Assembly: GCF_051400755.1 (NCBI RefSeq)
Contig: NZ_JBLFFL010000007.1
Span: forward strand, 150,480-214,479
Source: Parapedobacter sp051400755
GTDB taxonomy: Bacteria; Bacteroidota; Bacteroidia; Sphingobacteriales; Sphingobacteriaceae
Length of the DNA stretch: 64,000 nt
Direction: 5' to 3'
The position numbers were made by a program, and so were the translations under genes. Shown one piece after another: positions 27,125 through 36,427 of the stretch (position 1 is its first letter; each line of letters begins with the position of its first letter). The notes beneath the pieces were generated by a model. It did no database searches, was not told the origin of the DNA, and worked only from the letters and a program-made list of their open reading frames with translations.

Positions 27125-27234
27125 TCGAAAATAACCTGTCTCTTATCCGCCTCGTGGAATCTTCGGGCACGGTATCCGGCACAAACCTACTACAATTTTT
27201 TGATTTTATATTGCCCCCGTATGTATATTTTTCC

Positions 27235-27705
27235 CTAGGCCAATCGATCCAATAGCCTCAAATCGATGTGGAATGTAGCGGGTTTGGAAAATTTTACCTT
27301 GTCGAAATCAGTCGCCTGTGGATTGATAATGACATTGCGTTCGGACGGCACGATGACCGAAGGAACCGAGAAGGCCAGAATAGAAGATTCCCCCAGTATC
27401 TGCTCACCCAACCATTGCGAATAGTCAATCCGCTGTGCCCAATTTTTATCGAGCTGGGCGGCGTCGGTATGGTATATATATCCCTTTCCTTCCGGCACCT
27501 CAATCTGCAACAGCATGAGATCACCCATACCTTCCCTACCACTGGCATGTACAAATTTCTCCAAAAGGGCCAACGAAAGATGGGCACTGCCGTATAAACA
27601 GGACACCCCTTTGGGATTCCAACGCCCGCCGTAAAGGCGAGCCCCTTCTCCGGCAGTATCCATGATATAATGACGATGGGCCAATCGGTAAACCTTCATG
27701 CTCAA
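27235..27705 (-). CDS. RES-domain toxin of an Xre/RES toxin-antitoxin pair
   Basis: The 156-residue protein has the RES-family pattern: YRLAHRHYIMDTAGEGARLYGGRWNPKG, then SLALLEKFVHA and, near the C-terminus, AFSVPSVIVPSERNVIINP. The conserved Arg, Tyr, Glu and Ser residues of RES toxins are present. Characterised RES toxins break down NAD+. The start codon overlaps the stop codon of the antitoxin gene by 4 bp, so translation is coupled. The pair lies next to pyrR and looks complete. Confidence 0.92.
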   Translation of the reverse strand: MSMKVYRLAHRHYIMDTAGEGARLYGGRWNPKGVSCLYGSAHLSLALLEKFVHASGREGMGDLMLLQIEVPEGKGYIYHTDAAQLDKNWAQRIDYSQWLGEQILGESSILAFSVPSVIVPSERNVIINPQATDFDKVKFSKPATFHIDLRLLDRLA

Positions 27706-28139
27706 CTATATATCCCGTAGGCCATGCGGCCAAGCTCGTCGACGATGAGTTGCACTCCGCCAAATGAGCGCAGCGCAGCGAAATCAATGCTTTTATCCAA
27801 GATGGATTTAGGGACACGAAGCCAGGCCTCGAATGCTTCTGCACTGCTGAAAATCGACTGGCCGATGTTGGCCAAGGCATCGATTTGGCACAAGTGTTCG
27901 GCATGCAGGCCTTCAAACGGTTTTTGGTCTTTGAGGTACCGCTGCAAGGTGCGATGGCTGATATGCAGAATATCCGCCCACTCCTGCTGCGTAAATGGCA
28001 GTTTCCTGTTTAACGCTTCGAATTGGGGTATTGAAAATGATCCGGTTTGGGCCGAAGAAAGATAGATCATCGCCGGCTCGGCCGCGGTCAAGATATCAGG
28101 CTTATGACCTTGGGGCATGTCGTATCGGATATTGTTCAT
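27702..28139 (-). CDS. Xre/MbcA/ParS-type antitoxin (DUF2384)
   Basis: The product (145 residues from the chosen start) has a helix-turn-helix region (FTQQEWADILHISHRTLQRYLK) and the C-terminal toxin-binding module with AEAFEAWLRVPKSIL and LRSFGGVQLIVDELGRMAYGIYS. This is the standard partner of RES toxins and should also repress its own operon. I prefer the ATG at 28139 to the longer start at 28181, whose extra residues are not family-like. The short gap before the next gene upstream probably contains the promoter. Confidence 0.92.
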   Translation of the reverse strand: MNNIRYDMPQGHKPDILTAAEPAMIYLSSAQTGSFSIPQFEALNRKLPFTQQEWADILHISHRTLQRYLKDQKPFEGLHAEHLCQIDALANIGQSIFSSAEAFEAWLRVPKSILDKSIDFAALRSFGGVQLIVDELGRMAYGIYS

Positions 28140-28193
28140 TTTTATTGCCTTTTGTCGTTCAAATATACGACAAAATTCCAAAGATTGAAATTT

Positions 28194-29966
28194 TTATTCT
28201 TGGTTATTCTTTTTGGATTTTTTCTGTTTCAGGGCTTTCACGTCGTTTTCAAATTTTTCACGGAGGGCTTTGTATTCTGGAGAATTGTAGTGCTCGGCTT
28301 CGGCCGCGATATCGTCCCACTGTTTCTTCCATTCGTCAGACTCAAACACCTTTTGCAGGGAGTCAGCCATTCCCTTGAATTTCCATTGGTTGGCCTCCCA
28401 CTGTTTTTTCCATTCGTCAGACTCAAACACCTTTTGCAGGGAATCAGCCATCCCCTCGAATTTCCATTGGTTGGCCTCCCACTGTTTTTTCCATTCGTCG
28501 GACTCAAACACCTTTTGCAGGGAATCAGCCATCCCCTTGAATTTCCATTGGTTGGCCTCCCACTGTTTTTTCCATTCGTCAGACTCAAACACCTTTTGCA
28601 GGGAATCAGCCATNNNNNNNNNNTTGAATTTCCATTGGTTGGCCTCCCACTGTTTTTTCCATTCGTCAGACTCAAACACCTTTTGCAGGGAATCAGCCAT
28701 TCCCTTGAATTTCCATTGGTTGGCCTCCCACTGTTTTTTCCATTCGTCGGACTCAAACACCTTTTGCAGGGAATCCATCTGCAAGACCAGCTTAGCCTTT
28801 ATTTTCGTCGTATCGATGGCCTCCAGGTCAACGGCTACCTTTGGCGAGTCAATCGCTACAATGACCGTATCCCTGCTGGTCAAGATAATCGTTTCTGTTG
28901 AATCCAGCAGCTCACTGGATGGCGTTATCGCATGGAATTCGTTATCATCCTTTCGGTCTTGCTTGTTTGTTTCAGGATGAGCAGACTGTACCCAGGCAAC
29001 GGAAACAGCGGCCAGCACTGCAAATGCCAATACCAGCAGCTGCTGACGGAGGTTATTTACTTTTGTGTTCATATTCGTGATTCGTTTTATTCGGCTTAGT
29101 AATTGTGATTTCGATTTGCCGGCAGCAGCCATAGCCAATCCATTTGGAGACGTGCCCCCGGCCAGCACGGCTACCTGCAGCAAGGTCTGCGCATAATAGA
29201 TCGGCTTACCGGTTTGTAGTACTACCATATCATCGCAGGCGTGTTCCCGCTCCTGGCTGATCATTCTGCCCAACAACCATACAAACGGATTGAAAAACAT
29301 CAGCGTCTCCATGACCGTCTTGAACAGGTTGAGCAGGTAGTCGTTCCGACGGATGTGCGATAATTCATGGATCAGTATGGCTTCTACCTGGTCGGCATCC
29401 AGCTGATTGGCTACGGCCAGGGGAAACAATACCACAGGCTTGAAATAACCTACCACTAAGGGTACATTCACCCGCTCCGAAAGCCAAAAGCTCACCGGTT
29501 TGCGGACAGCCATGTATGACAGCGCGCTGCTAAAAACGCGCTCCCAGGTTAGTGGTACGGGATGTAAGCCGACACGGCGCATGCGGTTGAGCCGGAAATA
29601 GCCTATTGCCAATAATAACATTTGTGCAGCCACCCCCACCAGATATCCGCCTGCGAGATAACTGAACACCGCAGGTGTACGACTTTCAGGAGCTTCCAAA
29701 AAGAACGCCATGTCAAATGGCAAACGAATGTTCGCCCCTTCTCCAACATCAAATGAAAGTTCCAACTTACTGAAAAACACCGCTAAGAAGCCTATAAAAA
29801 GCACTACCAATGAAGAGAAAGACATCGCGTACCTGGTCCGCGCATCTGCTTCCGGGAATATCATATACAACAACAGCAGCAAGCCGTATACAAGTGCGCC
29901 GATCCACAAGGAATGGAGGATGCTCCATCCGATGGCTTCAATTAGATTATTCAATGAACTGATCAT
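28194..29966 (-). CDS. M56/BlaR1-type membrane metalloprotease with tandem repeats
   Basis: The N-terminal half has four probable membrane segments and the zinc-protease motif HELSHIRRND with EREHACDD downstream, as in BlaR1/MecR1 sensors. After a fifth hydrophobic segment (LLVLAFAVLAAVSVAWVQSA) the periplasmic part carries at least six copies of a 27-residue repeat (MADSLQKVFESDEWKKQWEANQWKF), probably helical and charged. No penicillin-binding sensor domain follows, so the signal is unlikely to be beta-lactam. A run of 10 N (28614-28623) lies in the repeats, so the true copy number and protein length (590 here) are uncertain. Six bp separate it from its BlaI partner. Confidence 0.85.
   Translation of the reverse strand: MISSLNNLIEAIGWSILHSLWIGALVYGLLLLLYMIFPEADARTRYAMSFSSLVVLFIGFLAVFFSKLELSFDVGEGANIRLPFDMAFFLEAPESRTPAVFSYLAGGYLVGVAAQMLLLAIGYFRLNRMRRVGLHPVPLTWERVFSSALSYMAVRKPVSFWLSERVNVPLVVGYFKPVVLFPLAVANQLDADQVEAILIHELSHIRRNDYLLNLFKTVMETLMFFNPFVWLLGRMISQEREHACDDMVVLQTGKPIYYAQTLLQVAVLAGGTSPNGLAMAAAGKSKSQLLSRIKRITNMNTKVNNLRQQLLVLAFAVLAAVSVAWVQSAHPETNKQDRKDDNEFHAITPSSELLDSTETIILTSRDTVIVAIDSPKVAVDLEAIDTTKIKAKLVLQMDSLQKVFESDEWKKQWEANQWKFKGMADSLQKVFESDEWKKQWEANQWKFXXXXMADSLQKVFESDEWKKQWEANQWKFKGMADSLQKVFESDEWKKQWEANQWKFEGMADSLQKVFESDEWKKQWEANQWKFKGMADSLQKVFESDEWKKQWDDIAAEAEHYNSPEYKALREKFENDVKALKQKKSKKNNQE
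28316..28778 (-). repeat. 81-bp coding tandem repeat with assembly gap
   Basis: Near-identical 81-bp units, 27 codons each, are seen starting about 28368, 28449, 28530, 28611 and 28698. The interval containing the 10 N is 87 bp, so the gap is a placeholder and the number of copies is not known. Units differ only by silent or single-residue changes (FKG or FEG), which points to recent expansion. Confidence 0.95.
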
Positions 29967-29971
29967 GGCTT

Positions 29972-30358
29972 CTATGATTTATCTTCTAATTCATCCAGAT
30001 ACCGTTTAATGGCCTCGATTTCGGCTTTACTGGTGTTGCTTCCGCCCAATGCCTGCATGACTAAGCGCGATGTCGATCCGGCAAACATATTATCGATCAA
30101 CTTGCTCACCAGTTGCTGCTGAGTATGCTGCTGGTCTGCCTCGGCTTGGTAAATATGCGTCTTGCTGGTGGTATCCCGGCTCACCAATGCTTTCTCGTGC
30201 ATGATCTGCATCAGTTTCAACGTGGTGGTATACCCGACGTCCTTATTCCTGGCCAATTCCTCATGCACCTGCCTCACCGTACTCGGTCCCCGTTGCCAAA
30301 GCACCTGCAAAATCTCCAGCTCGCTCTCTGTCGGTTTTGTCGTTTTCTCGTTCTGCAT
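29972..30358 (-). CDS. BlaI/MecI/CopY-family repressor
   Basis: The 128-residue protein has the winged-helix domain of BlaI (TESELEILQVLWQRGPSTVRQVHEELA, GYTTTLKLMQIMHEKALV) and a C-terminal dimerisation part. In BlaI/BlaR pairs the membrane protease leads to cleavage of the repressor. The partner is the M56 protein encoded next. No beta-lactamase gene is near, so its targets may be its own operon and unlinked genes. Confidence 0.93.
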   Translation of the reverse strand: MQNEKTTKPTESELEILQVLWQRGPSTVRQVHEELARNKDVGYTTTLKLMQIMHEKALVSRDTTSKTHIYQAEADQQHTQQQLVSKLIDNMFAGSTSRLVMQALGGSNTSKAEIEAIKRYLDELEDKS

Positions 30359-30457
30359 ACTAACTACGATTTATTTCGTAGGTAAATGTACGAACACTTT
30401 CGTAAACTCCAACTATTTTTTGATTTTTTAACAAATAGGTTGATTAACCCAAGGCGA

Positions 30458-31480
30458 TTATTCGATGACGGTCGCTATCCGTCCGCCGCCGCCGGCCAGC
30501 AACACCCAGGTGCCATTCTTGGCTTTCCGCACGGTGTGGTAGCTTTCTCCGGAGACCGGTTTCCATGTCCTGCCCCCATCGGATGACAGGTCCACTCCTG
30601 AAGTGCCAACGGCCATTAAACGCTGTTTTCCGATATACTCCACCGCAGAGCGGTATCCGTTGGTACCGATAGCAGGTTGCCGCCACGTTGCTCCTCCATT
30701 ATCAGTCACCAAAACCGCGTTTTCGTTATCCCGATCCTGCTGATAGTCCCCTCCTACCACCACCCCGTGACGTTCATCCAAGAAGGCGACGGAAAATATC
30801 CCAGTTGACGCCGCGCCCTGGGCAATGGGACACTCCAGCCCTTTCCACGTGTTGCCGTAGTCCGCCGAGCGGAACAGCCGCGACCGCTGTCCGCCAGTAG
30901 CGATGAACGCATGTCCACCCGACAACGCCCGGATACCGGTACCGCTGGCGGCAAATCCCGCCTCACCCGTCGCCAACCTAATCCCAGCATTGCTGCTGAT
31001 GTCGCGCCACGTTCGGCCCCCGTCATCCGTTGCCAACAGCTGCATCACCCCAGCGATCGGATCACCGTAGGCCAAGCCGCGGCCATCCTCCCAAAAATCC
31101 ATCCCATCAAAAAAGATTTCGGGCCGTTCGTCGCGGTATACTTCTTGCCAGTTATCACCACCGTCGGCAGTGCGCAGGATCACCAGCGGCGAACCCGCAT
31201 TGATAATCAGCGCTTCGGTGGCCGAAAACGCCTCAATATCCCGGAAATCCAGTGTATCATGGCCCGCTACCTGCTGCCAATGCCAGCTCTTCCCGCAGTC
31301 GGCCGTGCGCCCGACCCATCCATCGCTCCCGCTCACCCAAGCCACGGAGTCATCCAGCACCGAGAGGCCCCGGATGCTGATAGACCGCCCCTCTTGGAGC
31401 ACCTTGAGGCTTACATCCTGCGCCGCACACCAAAGCACCGTGCCAGCAAATCCGATTATCAACAACGACCTGAGCACCAT
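30458..31480 (-). CDS. Secreted Ycf48-like BNR/beta-propeller protein
   Basis: After a signal peptide (VLRSLLIIGFAGTVLWCAAQ) the product has several BNR-type turns: SDGGRTW, TDNGGATW, SADYGNTW, TADGGDNW and TADCGKSW. These form a beta-propeller resembling Ycf48-like and glycosyl-hydrolase-type BNR proteins. No sialidase RIP motif or acid residues are visible, so I do not call it an enzyme. I chose ATG 31480, one base after the stop codon of the DUF2723 gene; the open frame extends to 31585 but that part overlaps the upstream gene. Translation may be coupled. Confidence 0.82.
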   Translation of the reverse strand: MVLRSLLIIGFAGTVLWCAAQDVSLKVLQEGRSISIRGLSVLDDSVAWVSGSDGWVGRTADCGKSWHWQQVAGHDTLDFRDIEAFSATEALIINAGSPLVILRTADGGDNWQEVYRDERPEIFFDGMDFWEDGRGLAYGDPIAGVMQLLATDDGGRTWRDISSNAGIRLATGEAGFAASGTGIRALSGGHAFIATGGQRSRLFRSADYGNTWKGLECPIAQGAASTGIFSVAFLDERHGVVVGGDYQQDRDNENAVLVTDNGGATWRQPAIGTNGYRSAVEYIGKQRLMAVGTSGVDLSSDGGRTWKPVSGESYHTVRKAKNGTWVLLAGGGGRIATVIE

Positions 31481-31481
31481 C

Positions 31482-34400
31482 TTACGAGCCAAAAAAATGC
31501 ACCCGGTATTTATCATAAGCGGCCATCGCTTGCTCCTGCTGTTTTCGTTGCCCACGTTTTTCGGCGATATGTGCAAACTGCTCAAGGGCGATCAAGCTGT
31601 CGCGCACAGCCGCACCTTCCATATTGGGCTTGGTCTCCGCGACAGCGGCATAATACGCCAATTGTTCGTCCAAAAAGGCCACGTTCCGTTCCAGCAGCTC
31701 ATTTCCGCTATCCGTTTCCCCTACTTCATAAAGCTGATCGGCCAAGACCGGGTAGCGTACCGCGATATCCACGAGATGCACCCGGTGGGGCAATACGTCC
31801 ATCGCACGGTTCACCACCTCCTTTGCGGCATCTTTTTTTCCTTCTGCAATTAGCATTTCAGCCGTATCGGAAAACACCTTGACAGATTGCCCGATCATGG
31901 TATATGAAGTCGGATCGAGATAAGGGGTCTCCTTCATGTTGCCCCATGCATACCGGTGCATGATGTTTTCATGCACCGCATCCGCGTTTATCAAGCGCTG
32001 TTCGCCGCGCTCACCCGTTTCCGCAGCTTTCACCGGCATGAGCCGCAGGGCAAACCCTTCGTCCACGAGGTAATTGTCGAGCCCCAGCCGCTGACTTGAT
32101 GGCACCGTCGTCGCAAAGTATATCGGGCGTTTCCACTCATTATGCACCAAGATGTCCATCATCGTCAGCTCAGCACGGGTCACTAGGTCTTCGTTATAGG
32201 TCCACACCATCGTATCAACGATGTCGTCATGCCACTTTTCAGGCACTATCCCATTGCGGACAACCTGCTCCTTGTTTACCGTTAGCTTAAATCGCTTGGT
32301 CGGCAGGAAGTTTCTCCGCGTCCCGTTGGAGTACTCCAGTTGATCCGAAGGATTGTCGGATAGCAATAACGCCAGCAGGGTTTCCAGTTCCACCGAATCC
32401 TGGATACCATAGTCGTGGTAATACAGCACATCGCGTTGTCCTTTCACAAATTGCCGGTCTTCCATGGTAATGGGCAGTGCCGCTGCTTCGTTTATGGGCT
32501 TCTTCATCTGCCTCACCTGCCAATCCATGCCCAGTAAACTCAGGTTCACCACCCGGACATCCGGCCGCACCCCTTCCACTTCTTGCAGATACCAAAGCGG
32601 GAAAGAATCGTTGTCGATAAAAGTGAAGAGGATAGCATTCGGCGCACAGGATTCGAGGTAGTTGCGCGCCATGTCCCGCGCCATGTATTTCTGCGAGCGG
32701 TCATGGTCGTCCCACCCCTCGGTACCCATCAGCACCGGGGCCATGAATAAACCCAGTGCTATGGCCACCGGTACCGCTATCCGCTGATACAAGCGCCTCT
32801 TCAGCAAATCCGCGAGTCCGACCACCCCCATGCCCATCCATATGGCAAATGCATAAAACGAACCCGCATAGGCATAGTCCCGCTCACGGGGCTGCAGCGG
32901 AGGTTGATTGAGGTACAGCACGATGGCCAGCCCTGTGAAAAAGAACAGCAGCCCCACCACCGCCATATCCTTCCTGCTCCGTTTCAGCTGCCACACCAGA
33001 CCGATCACACCAAGCAGCAGCGGAAGGAAATAAAACGCATTGCGCGTTGGATCCGCCTTCATCGCTTCGGGCACCGCATCCTGCCCGCCGAGCCGCCACT
33101 GATCAATGAATTTAATACCGCTTATCCAGTTTCCTTCACTGTAATTTTCGAAAAGCGGCTGCCGATCGTTCTGGCGCCCGACAAAATTCCACATCAGGTA
33201 ACGCCAATACATATGACCCAGCTGATAGGTGGTCAGAAACTTGACGTTATCGCCAAATTTCGGTTTTTCTTGTTCCGTCAACCCCAGCCAAACGCGGTAC
33301 GCCTGTGGATGGAAGTCCCGCTGACTATAAATACGTGGGAGCCACGTATTGCGGTCATATACATACGTCATCTCCCGGCCGGCCACTTCGTATCGGGTAT
33401 CCCCCTTCCGGTATTCGTTACTTTCCTCCTTCACATCCATGACCTGCGAATCGAAATACGGGCCATTGACCAGGGGCTCGCTGCCAAACTGCCCCCTATT
33501 CAGGTACCATAGGAATGAAAACGCATCATCCGGGTGGCTGTTGTTGAGCGAAGGATTGGCCTTCGCCCGGATCAGCACCATGGCAAACGAACCATATCCG
33601 AAGATGATAAACCCAAGGCAAACAAGCGCGATGTTGAGTATCGGCTTCGCCCTGCGGATGGAGTACCGTATGCCATACGCCATTCCACCTATTATCGAAA
33701 GCACGAAAACGGCCGCACCCCAGCCGAATCCCATTCCGAGCGTATTCACAAAGAACAAATCGGTAAACGCCGCAAATTTAACGAGGTATTGAATCACGCC
33801 CCACAGGATAACCGCCAATACCACACATCCGATCACCAGTGTCTTCACCACGCCCACAGCGGTCACGTTAGCCGTTCTCCTGAAGTACACCACCAGCGCC
33901 AGTGCCGGTATCGTGAGCAGGTTGAGCAGATGCACACCGATGGACAATCCCATGATATAAGCGATGAACACCAGCCAGCGGTCGGCACCCGGCTCATCCG
34001 CCTTGGCTTCCCATTTCAGGATGGCCCAGAAAACAACGGCCGTGCAAAGCGAAGACATCGCATAGACTTCCGACTCCACCGCCGAAAACCAAAACGAGTC
34101 CGAAAAAGCATAGGCCATCGCCCCGACCACACCCGCTCCCATGATTTGCAGCATGCCCATGGACGTAAGCATTGTTCCGGCTTTCCAAACAATTTTTCGC
34201 ACCAGGGCGGTGATGGTCCAAAACAGGAATAAGATCGTCAGTCCGCTCGACAGTGCTGAACCGAAATTCATCCAATACGCAATCCGTTGGGGATCGCCAA
34301 ACGCCAATTGCGAAAACACATTTTGCAGCATCAAGAACAGCGGCGCGCCCGGTTGATGCACAATCTGCATGCGGTGCGCCGCAGCGATGAATTCTCCAGC

Positions 34401-34508
34401 GTCCCACCAGCTGGTGGTCGGTTCCAGTGTCAACACGTAAGTGGCAGTAGCGATGGCCGCGCAGCCCCAACCGATCAGGTTGTTGGTCTTTTGGTAGTCC
34501 ATGTTCAT
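31482..34508 (-). CDS. DUF2723-domain polytopic membrane protein
   Basis: The 1008-residue product has about ten or more membrane helices in its first 600 residues and an extracytoplasmic C-terminal region with helical repeats. LTLEPTTSWWDAGEFIAAAHRMQIVHQPGAPLF near the N-terminus, with DAGE and the following QPGAP, is typical of DUF2723 proteins and resembles the first loop of GT-C glycosyltransferases, which use lipid-linked sugars. A glycosyl-transfer role is therefore plausible but not shown. A close paralogue is encoded at 39099-42125. Position 3 (34502) is an alternative start. Confidence 0.88.
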   Translation of the reverse strand: MNMDYQKTNNLIGWGCAAIATATYVLTLEPTTSWWDAGEFIAAAHRMQIVHQPGAPLFLMLQNVFSQLAFGDPQRIAYWMNFGSALSSGLTILFLFWTITALVRKIVWKAGTMLTSMGMLQIMGAGVVGAMAYAFSDSFWFSAVESEVYAMSSLCTAVVFWAILKWEAKADEPGADRWLVFIAYIMGLSIGVHLLNLLTIPALALVVYFRRTANVTAVGVVKTLVIGCVVLAVILWGVIQYLVKFAAFTDLFFVNTLGMGFGWGAAVFVLSIIGGMAYGIRYSIRRAKPILNIALVCLGFIIFGYGSFAMVLIRAKANPSLNNSHPDDAFSFLWYLNRGQFGSEPLVNGPYFDSQVMDVKEESNEYRKGDTRYEVAGREMTYVYDRNTWLPRIYSQRDFHPQAYRVWLGLTEQEKPKFGDNVKFLTTYQLGHMYWRYLMWNFVGRQNDRQPLFENYSEGNWISGIKFIDQWRLGGQDAVPEAMKADPTRNAFYFLPLLLGVIGLVWQLKRSRKDMAVVGLLFFFTGLAIVLYLNQPPLQPRERDYAYAGSFYAFAIWMGMGVVGLADLLKRRLYQRIAVPVAIALGLFMAPVLMGTEGWDDHDRSQKYMARDMARNYLESCAPNAILFTFIDNDSFPLWYLQEVEGVRPDVRVVNLSLLGMDWQVRQMKKPINEAAALPITMEDRQFVKGQRDVLYYHDYGIQDSVELETLLALLLSDNPSDQLEYSNGTRRNFLPTKRFKLTVNKEQVVRNGIVPEKWHDDIVDTMVWTYNEDLVTRAELTMMDILVHNEWKRPIYFATTVPSSQRLGLDNYLVDEGFALRLMPVKAAETGERGEQRLINADAVHENIMHRYAWGNMKETPYLDPTSYTMIGQSVKVFSDTAEMLIAEGKKDAAKEVVNRAMDVLPHRVHLVDIAVRYPVLADQLYEVGETDSGNELLERNVAFLDEQLAYYAAVAETKPNMEGAAVRDSLIALEQFAHIAEKRGQRKQQEQAMAAYDKYRVHFFGS

Positions 34509-34628
34509 CCGGTTAGTGAATGTATCAATTATTCTCTAAATTTAGGCGATAACCGAATACCATGACCTTAGCCAACCCGGATTTAACATTTTTTAACACC
34601 GGGGCATGGGAGCTCCCGGCGGCGGGCT

Positions 34629-35318
34629 TCAATAATCCACCGGCAGCTGCTTCATAAACTCGCTGATGGGCGGATGGCTTGCCCGCTCGAAAGGCAATCC
34701 GGTATTGTGCAGGCTCGCGATGCGTGACACCTTGAAGTCACGGTAATCTTGCCTTAAGTGGCACCATCCGAGCACATGCCAGCTGAATGCGTAAAACACC
34801 AGACCCACCGGTTCGACCCTCCGCTTGCTGCGTTCGCCGTTTTCCTTGCAATAGACGATATCGATAATGGTTCTGGTGGTCACCGATTGCTGCAACGTAG
34901 CCAGGTATTCGTAATCCTGGTGCAACCGCTCTGGTAGCTGGAATTTAATCCGATCGGCCAATTGCTCAATTTTTTCCTTTTGGGAGGTCCGCATCACCGC
35001 TTTGACCTTATTGAGGGCACTGGAATAAAATTTTTGGATGGATTTATCCGCAAAACCAATCAACAGATTTTCCACCAGTAACAGGGCATTTGCTTCTTCC
35101 AAGCTAAAAGACACCGGACGCAGAAAGTAGCCCTCGACCACGAAGTATCCTTTGTTCGGTTCAAACCCGACCGGGATACCCTGTTCGTTCAGGGCTTTGA
35201 TATCCCGGTATACCGTGCGCACGCTGATGCCAAACTTGTCGGCCAGCTGATCACCCGTCATATACCGCCGCGATTGCAGCAGGGTAAGGATACCAAACAA
35301 ACGGTCTATTCTGTTCAT
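34629..35318 (-). CDS. YafY-type HTH and WYL-domain regulator
   Basis: The N-terminus is a helix-turn-helix (MNRIDRLFGILTLLQSRRYMTGDQLADKF, ISVRTVYRDIKALNEQGIPV) and the C-terminal half is a WYL domain (IVYCKENGERSKRRVEPVGLVFYAFSWHVLGWC). Such proteins sense ligands, sometimes nucleic acid fragments, through the WYL part. I chose ATG 35318; the frame extends to 35393 without homology. No target gene is evident. Confidence 0.9.
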   Translation of the reverse strand: MNRIDRLFGILTLLQSRRYMTGDQLADKFGISVRTVYRDIKALNEQGIPVGFEPNKGYFVVEGYFLRPVSFSLEEANALLLVENLLIGFADKSIQKFYSSALNKVKAVMRTSQKEKIEQLADRIKFQLPERLHQDYEYLATLQQSVTTRTIIDIVYCKENGERSKRRVEPVGLVFYAFSWHVLGWCHLRQDYRDFKVSRIASLHNTGLPFERASHPPISEFMKQLPVDY

Positions 35319-35655
35319 GGGAATCAAGCTTAACTGAGCTCCTATTAAGCATTCTAATGCAAGTATAGGGCTATTTTTTTCCGCGGCACCCACCCTTCCT
35401 AATTTTTATTAAAATTCTGGTAAGCCCCTGTTCGTTGCTTATCTTCTCCGCAACGGCGCAAGCAAAAAAGCGATAACGCTATACCGGAAAAAGCTAAAGC
35501 TCTCTCAGGAGTAATTACAAGCTTTAAGGACTGGATCACATAGATAATCTTTAAACGCTTGGTTGTCTTCCGCCTCCGGTATCGGTCACTCAGCCGATTT
35601 GCGTATGTTGCATGACAGCAAATAATAATTCCTCAGGTCAGTATTTAATTGTCTT
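35319..35655. other. Intergenic region without recognised gene
   Basis: I see no convincing gene in this 337-bp stretch on either strand. It marks the left border of an AT-rich accessory block. Short inverted sequences such as AAAGCT repeats occur but do not form a clear terminator. Confidence 0.4.
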
Positions 35656-35925
35656 TTAACGTCTAAGAAATGAAATACATTTCGGAATCAGCCATAACAT
35701 GACGCATGCAGAAATTAGCCCTATTGCAATATCCATTAATAGCTTTTCTGGAACTAGGCTGGTTACCATTGCGTCTCCCAAATCACTTGACAACGAATAG
35801 TACGTTAGATATGAAAACGGAAAGCCAAGCGTTATCGGTTTTGATTGGATAAGATGATCTACGCTTGGTCCTAGAACAATCAAGGCGATAGCTGTAAGTA
35901 TAATATAGCGCAATGAAGGTTTCAT
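35656..35925 (-). CDS. Small membrane protein, unrecognised
   Basis: I do not recognise this 89-residue protein. It has two hydrophobic segments: residues 6-25 (YIILTAIALIVLGPSVDHLI) and 66-84 (IAIGLISACVMLWLIPKC). Its start overlaps the stop codon of the 164-residue gene upstream by 4 bp, so the two are translationally coupled. It belongs to a low-GC, three-gene group headed by a lipoprotein. A role as membrane-bound immunity partner is possible but unproven. Confidence 0.65.
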   Translation of the reverse strand: MKPSLRYIILTAIALIVLGPSVDHLIQSKPITLGFPFSYLTYYSLSSDLGDAMVTSLVPEKLLMDIAIGLISACVMLWLIPKCISFLRR

Positions 35926-36416
35926 TTTGACCAGTTGGTTTGATTAACTATTTGTGACTCGAAAAATAGCATTGTTAACATGCAAAAACCATTGGAGAAC
36001 TTGGATAATTTCACTTTCGCTTCCTTATCAAACACCGGATAAGTTCCCATTTTCTTTCGCCATTCCTTAACAACCGAAATCTTGCTTTTTTTTTCGGAAG
36101 TATCTGGAATTTCAATGGCTAAACCTTGTTTACCAAAATGATAAGCTGAGTTGTCGAATATGGACATGTCTTTCGAAACAAATTTAATAATCAAAATGGG
36201 GTTGACAAACTCGGGGAATTCTTGTCTGCTAATGGTAATTGCTATTGACGTGAAAACATAGGTATCGATAACATAGCCTCCAATCGTATATATCCCATCG
36301 ATCAACTCCGACGTCGATGGAATTAATAGCTTTATATTAACCCCAAGGGGATCCGAAATGACACTTGAAATAGCTGGATTCTCTATCAGTGACTTAATAA
36401 AAGGTGCTTGTTCCAT
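35922..36416 (-). CDS. Unrecognised cytoplasmic protein, possible immunity factor
   Basis: I do not recognise this 164-residue product. It has no signal peptide and no clear membrane helix, and looks like a soluble alpha/beta protein (VFTSIAITISRQEFPEFVNPILIIKFVS). I chose ATG 36416; a TTG at 36437 would overlap the upstream stop codon. It lies between a secreted lipoprotein and a small membrane protein, with lower GC than the surrounding genes. The order lipoprotein then soluble protein resembles toxin and immunity pairs; this is an inference from context only. Confidence 0.65.
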   Translation of the reverse strand: MEQAPFIKSLIENPAISSVISDPLGVNIKLLIPSTSELIDGIYTIGGYVIDTYVFTSIAITISRQEFPEFVNPILIIKFVSKDMSIFDNSAYHFGKQGLAIEIPDTSEKKSKISVVKEWRKKMGTYPVFDKEAKVKLSKFSNGFCMLTMLFFESQIVNQTNWSK

Positions 36417-36427
36417 TTCCAAAAACC

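Noticed and set aside
28316..28778. Possible CRISPR array
   Set aside because: The units are contiguous 81-bp coding repeats in frame with the M56 protein, with no unique spacers.
28047..28980. Long plus-strand open frames full of repeated residues
   Set aside because: They are antisense shadows of the 81-bp repeats in the M56 gene and have no initiation context or family features.
28194..30358. Beta-lactam resistance operon
   Set aside because: The BlaR1-like protein lacks a penicillin-binding sensor domain and no beta-lactamase gene is present at either M56/BlaI pair.
30458..31480. Third sialidase
   Set aside because: BNR turns are present but the RIP motif and the catalytic Asp, Glu and Tyr arrangement are not.
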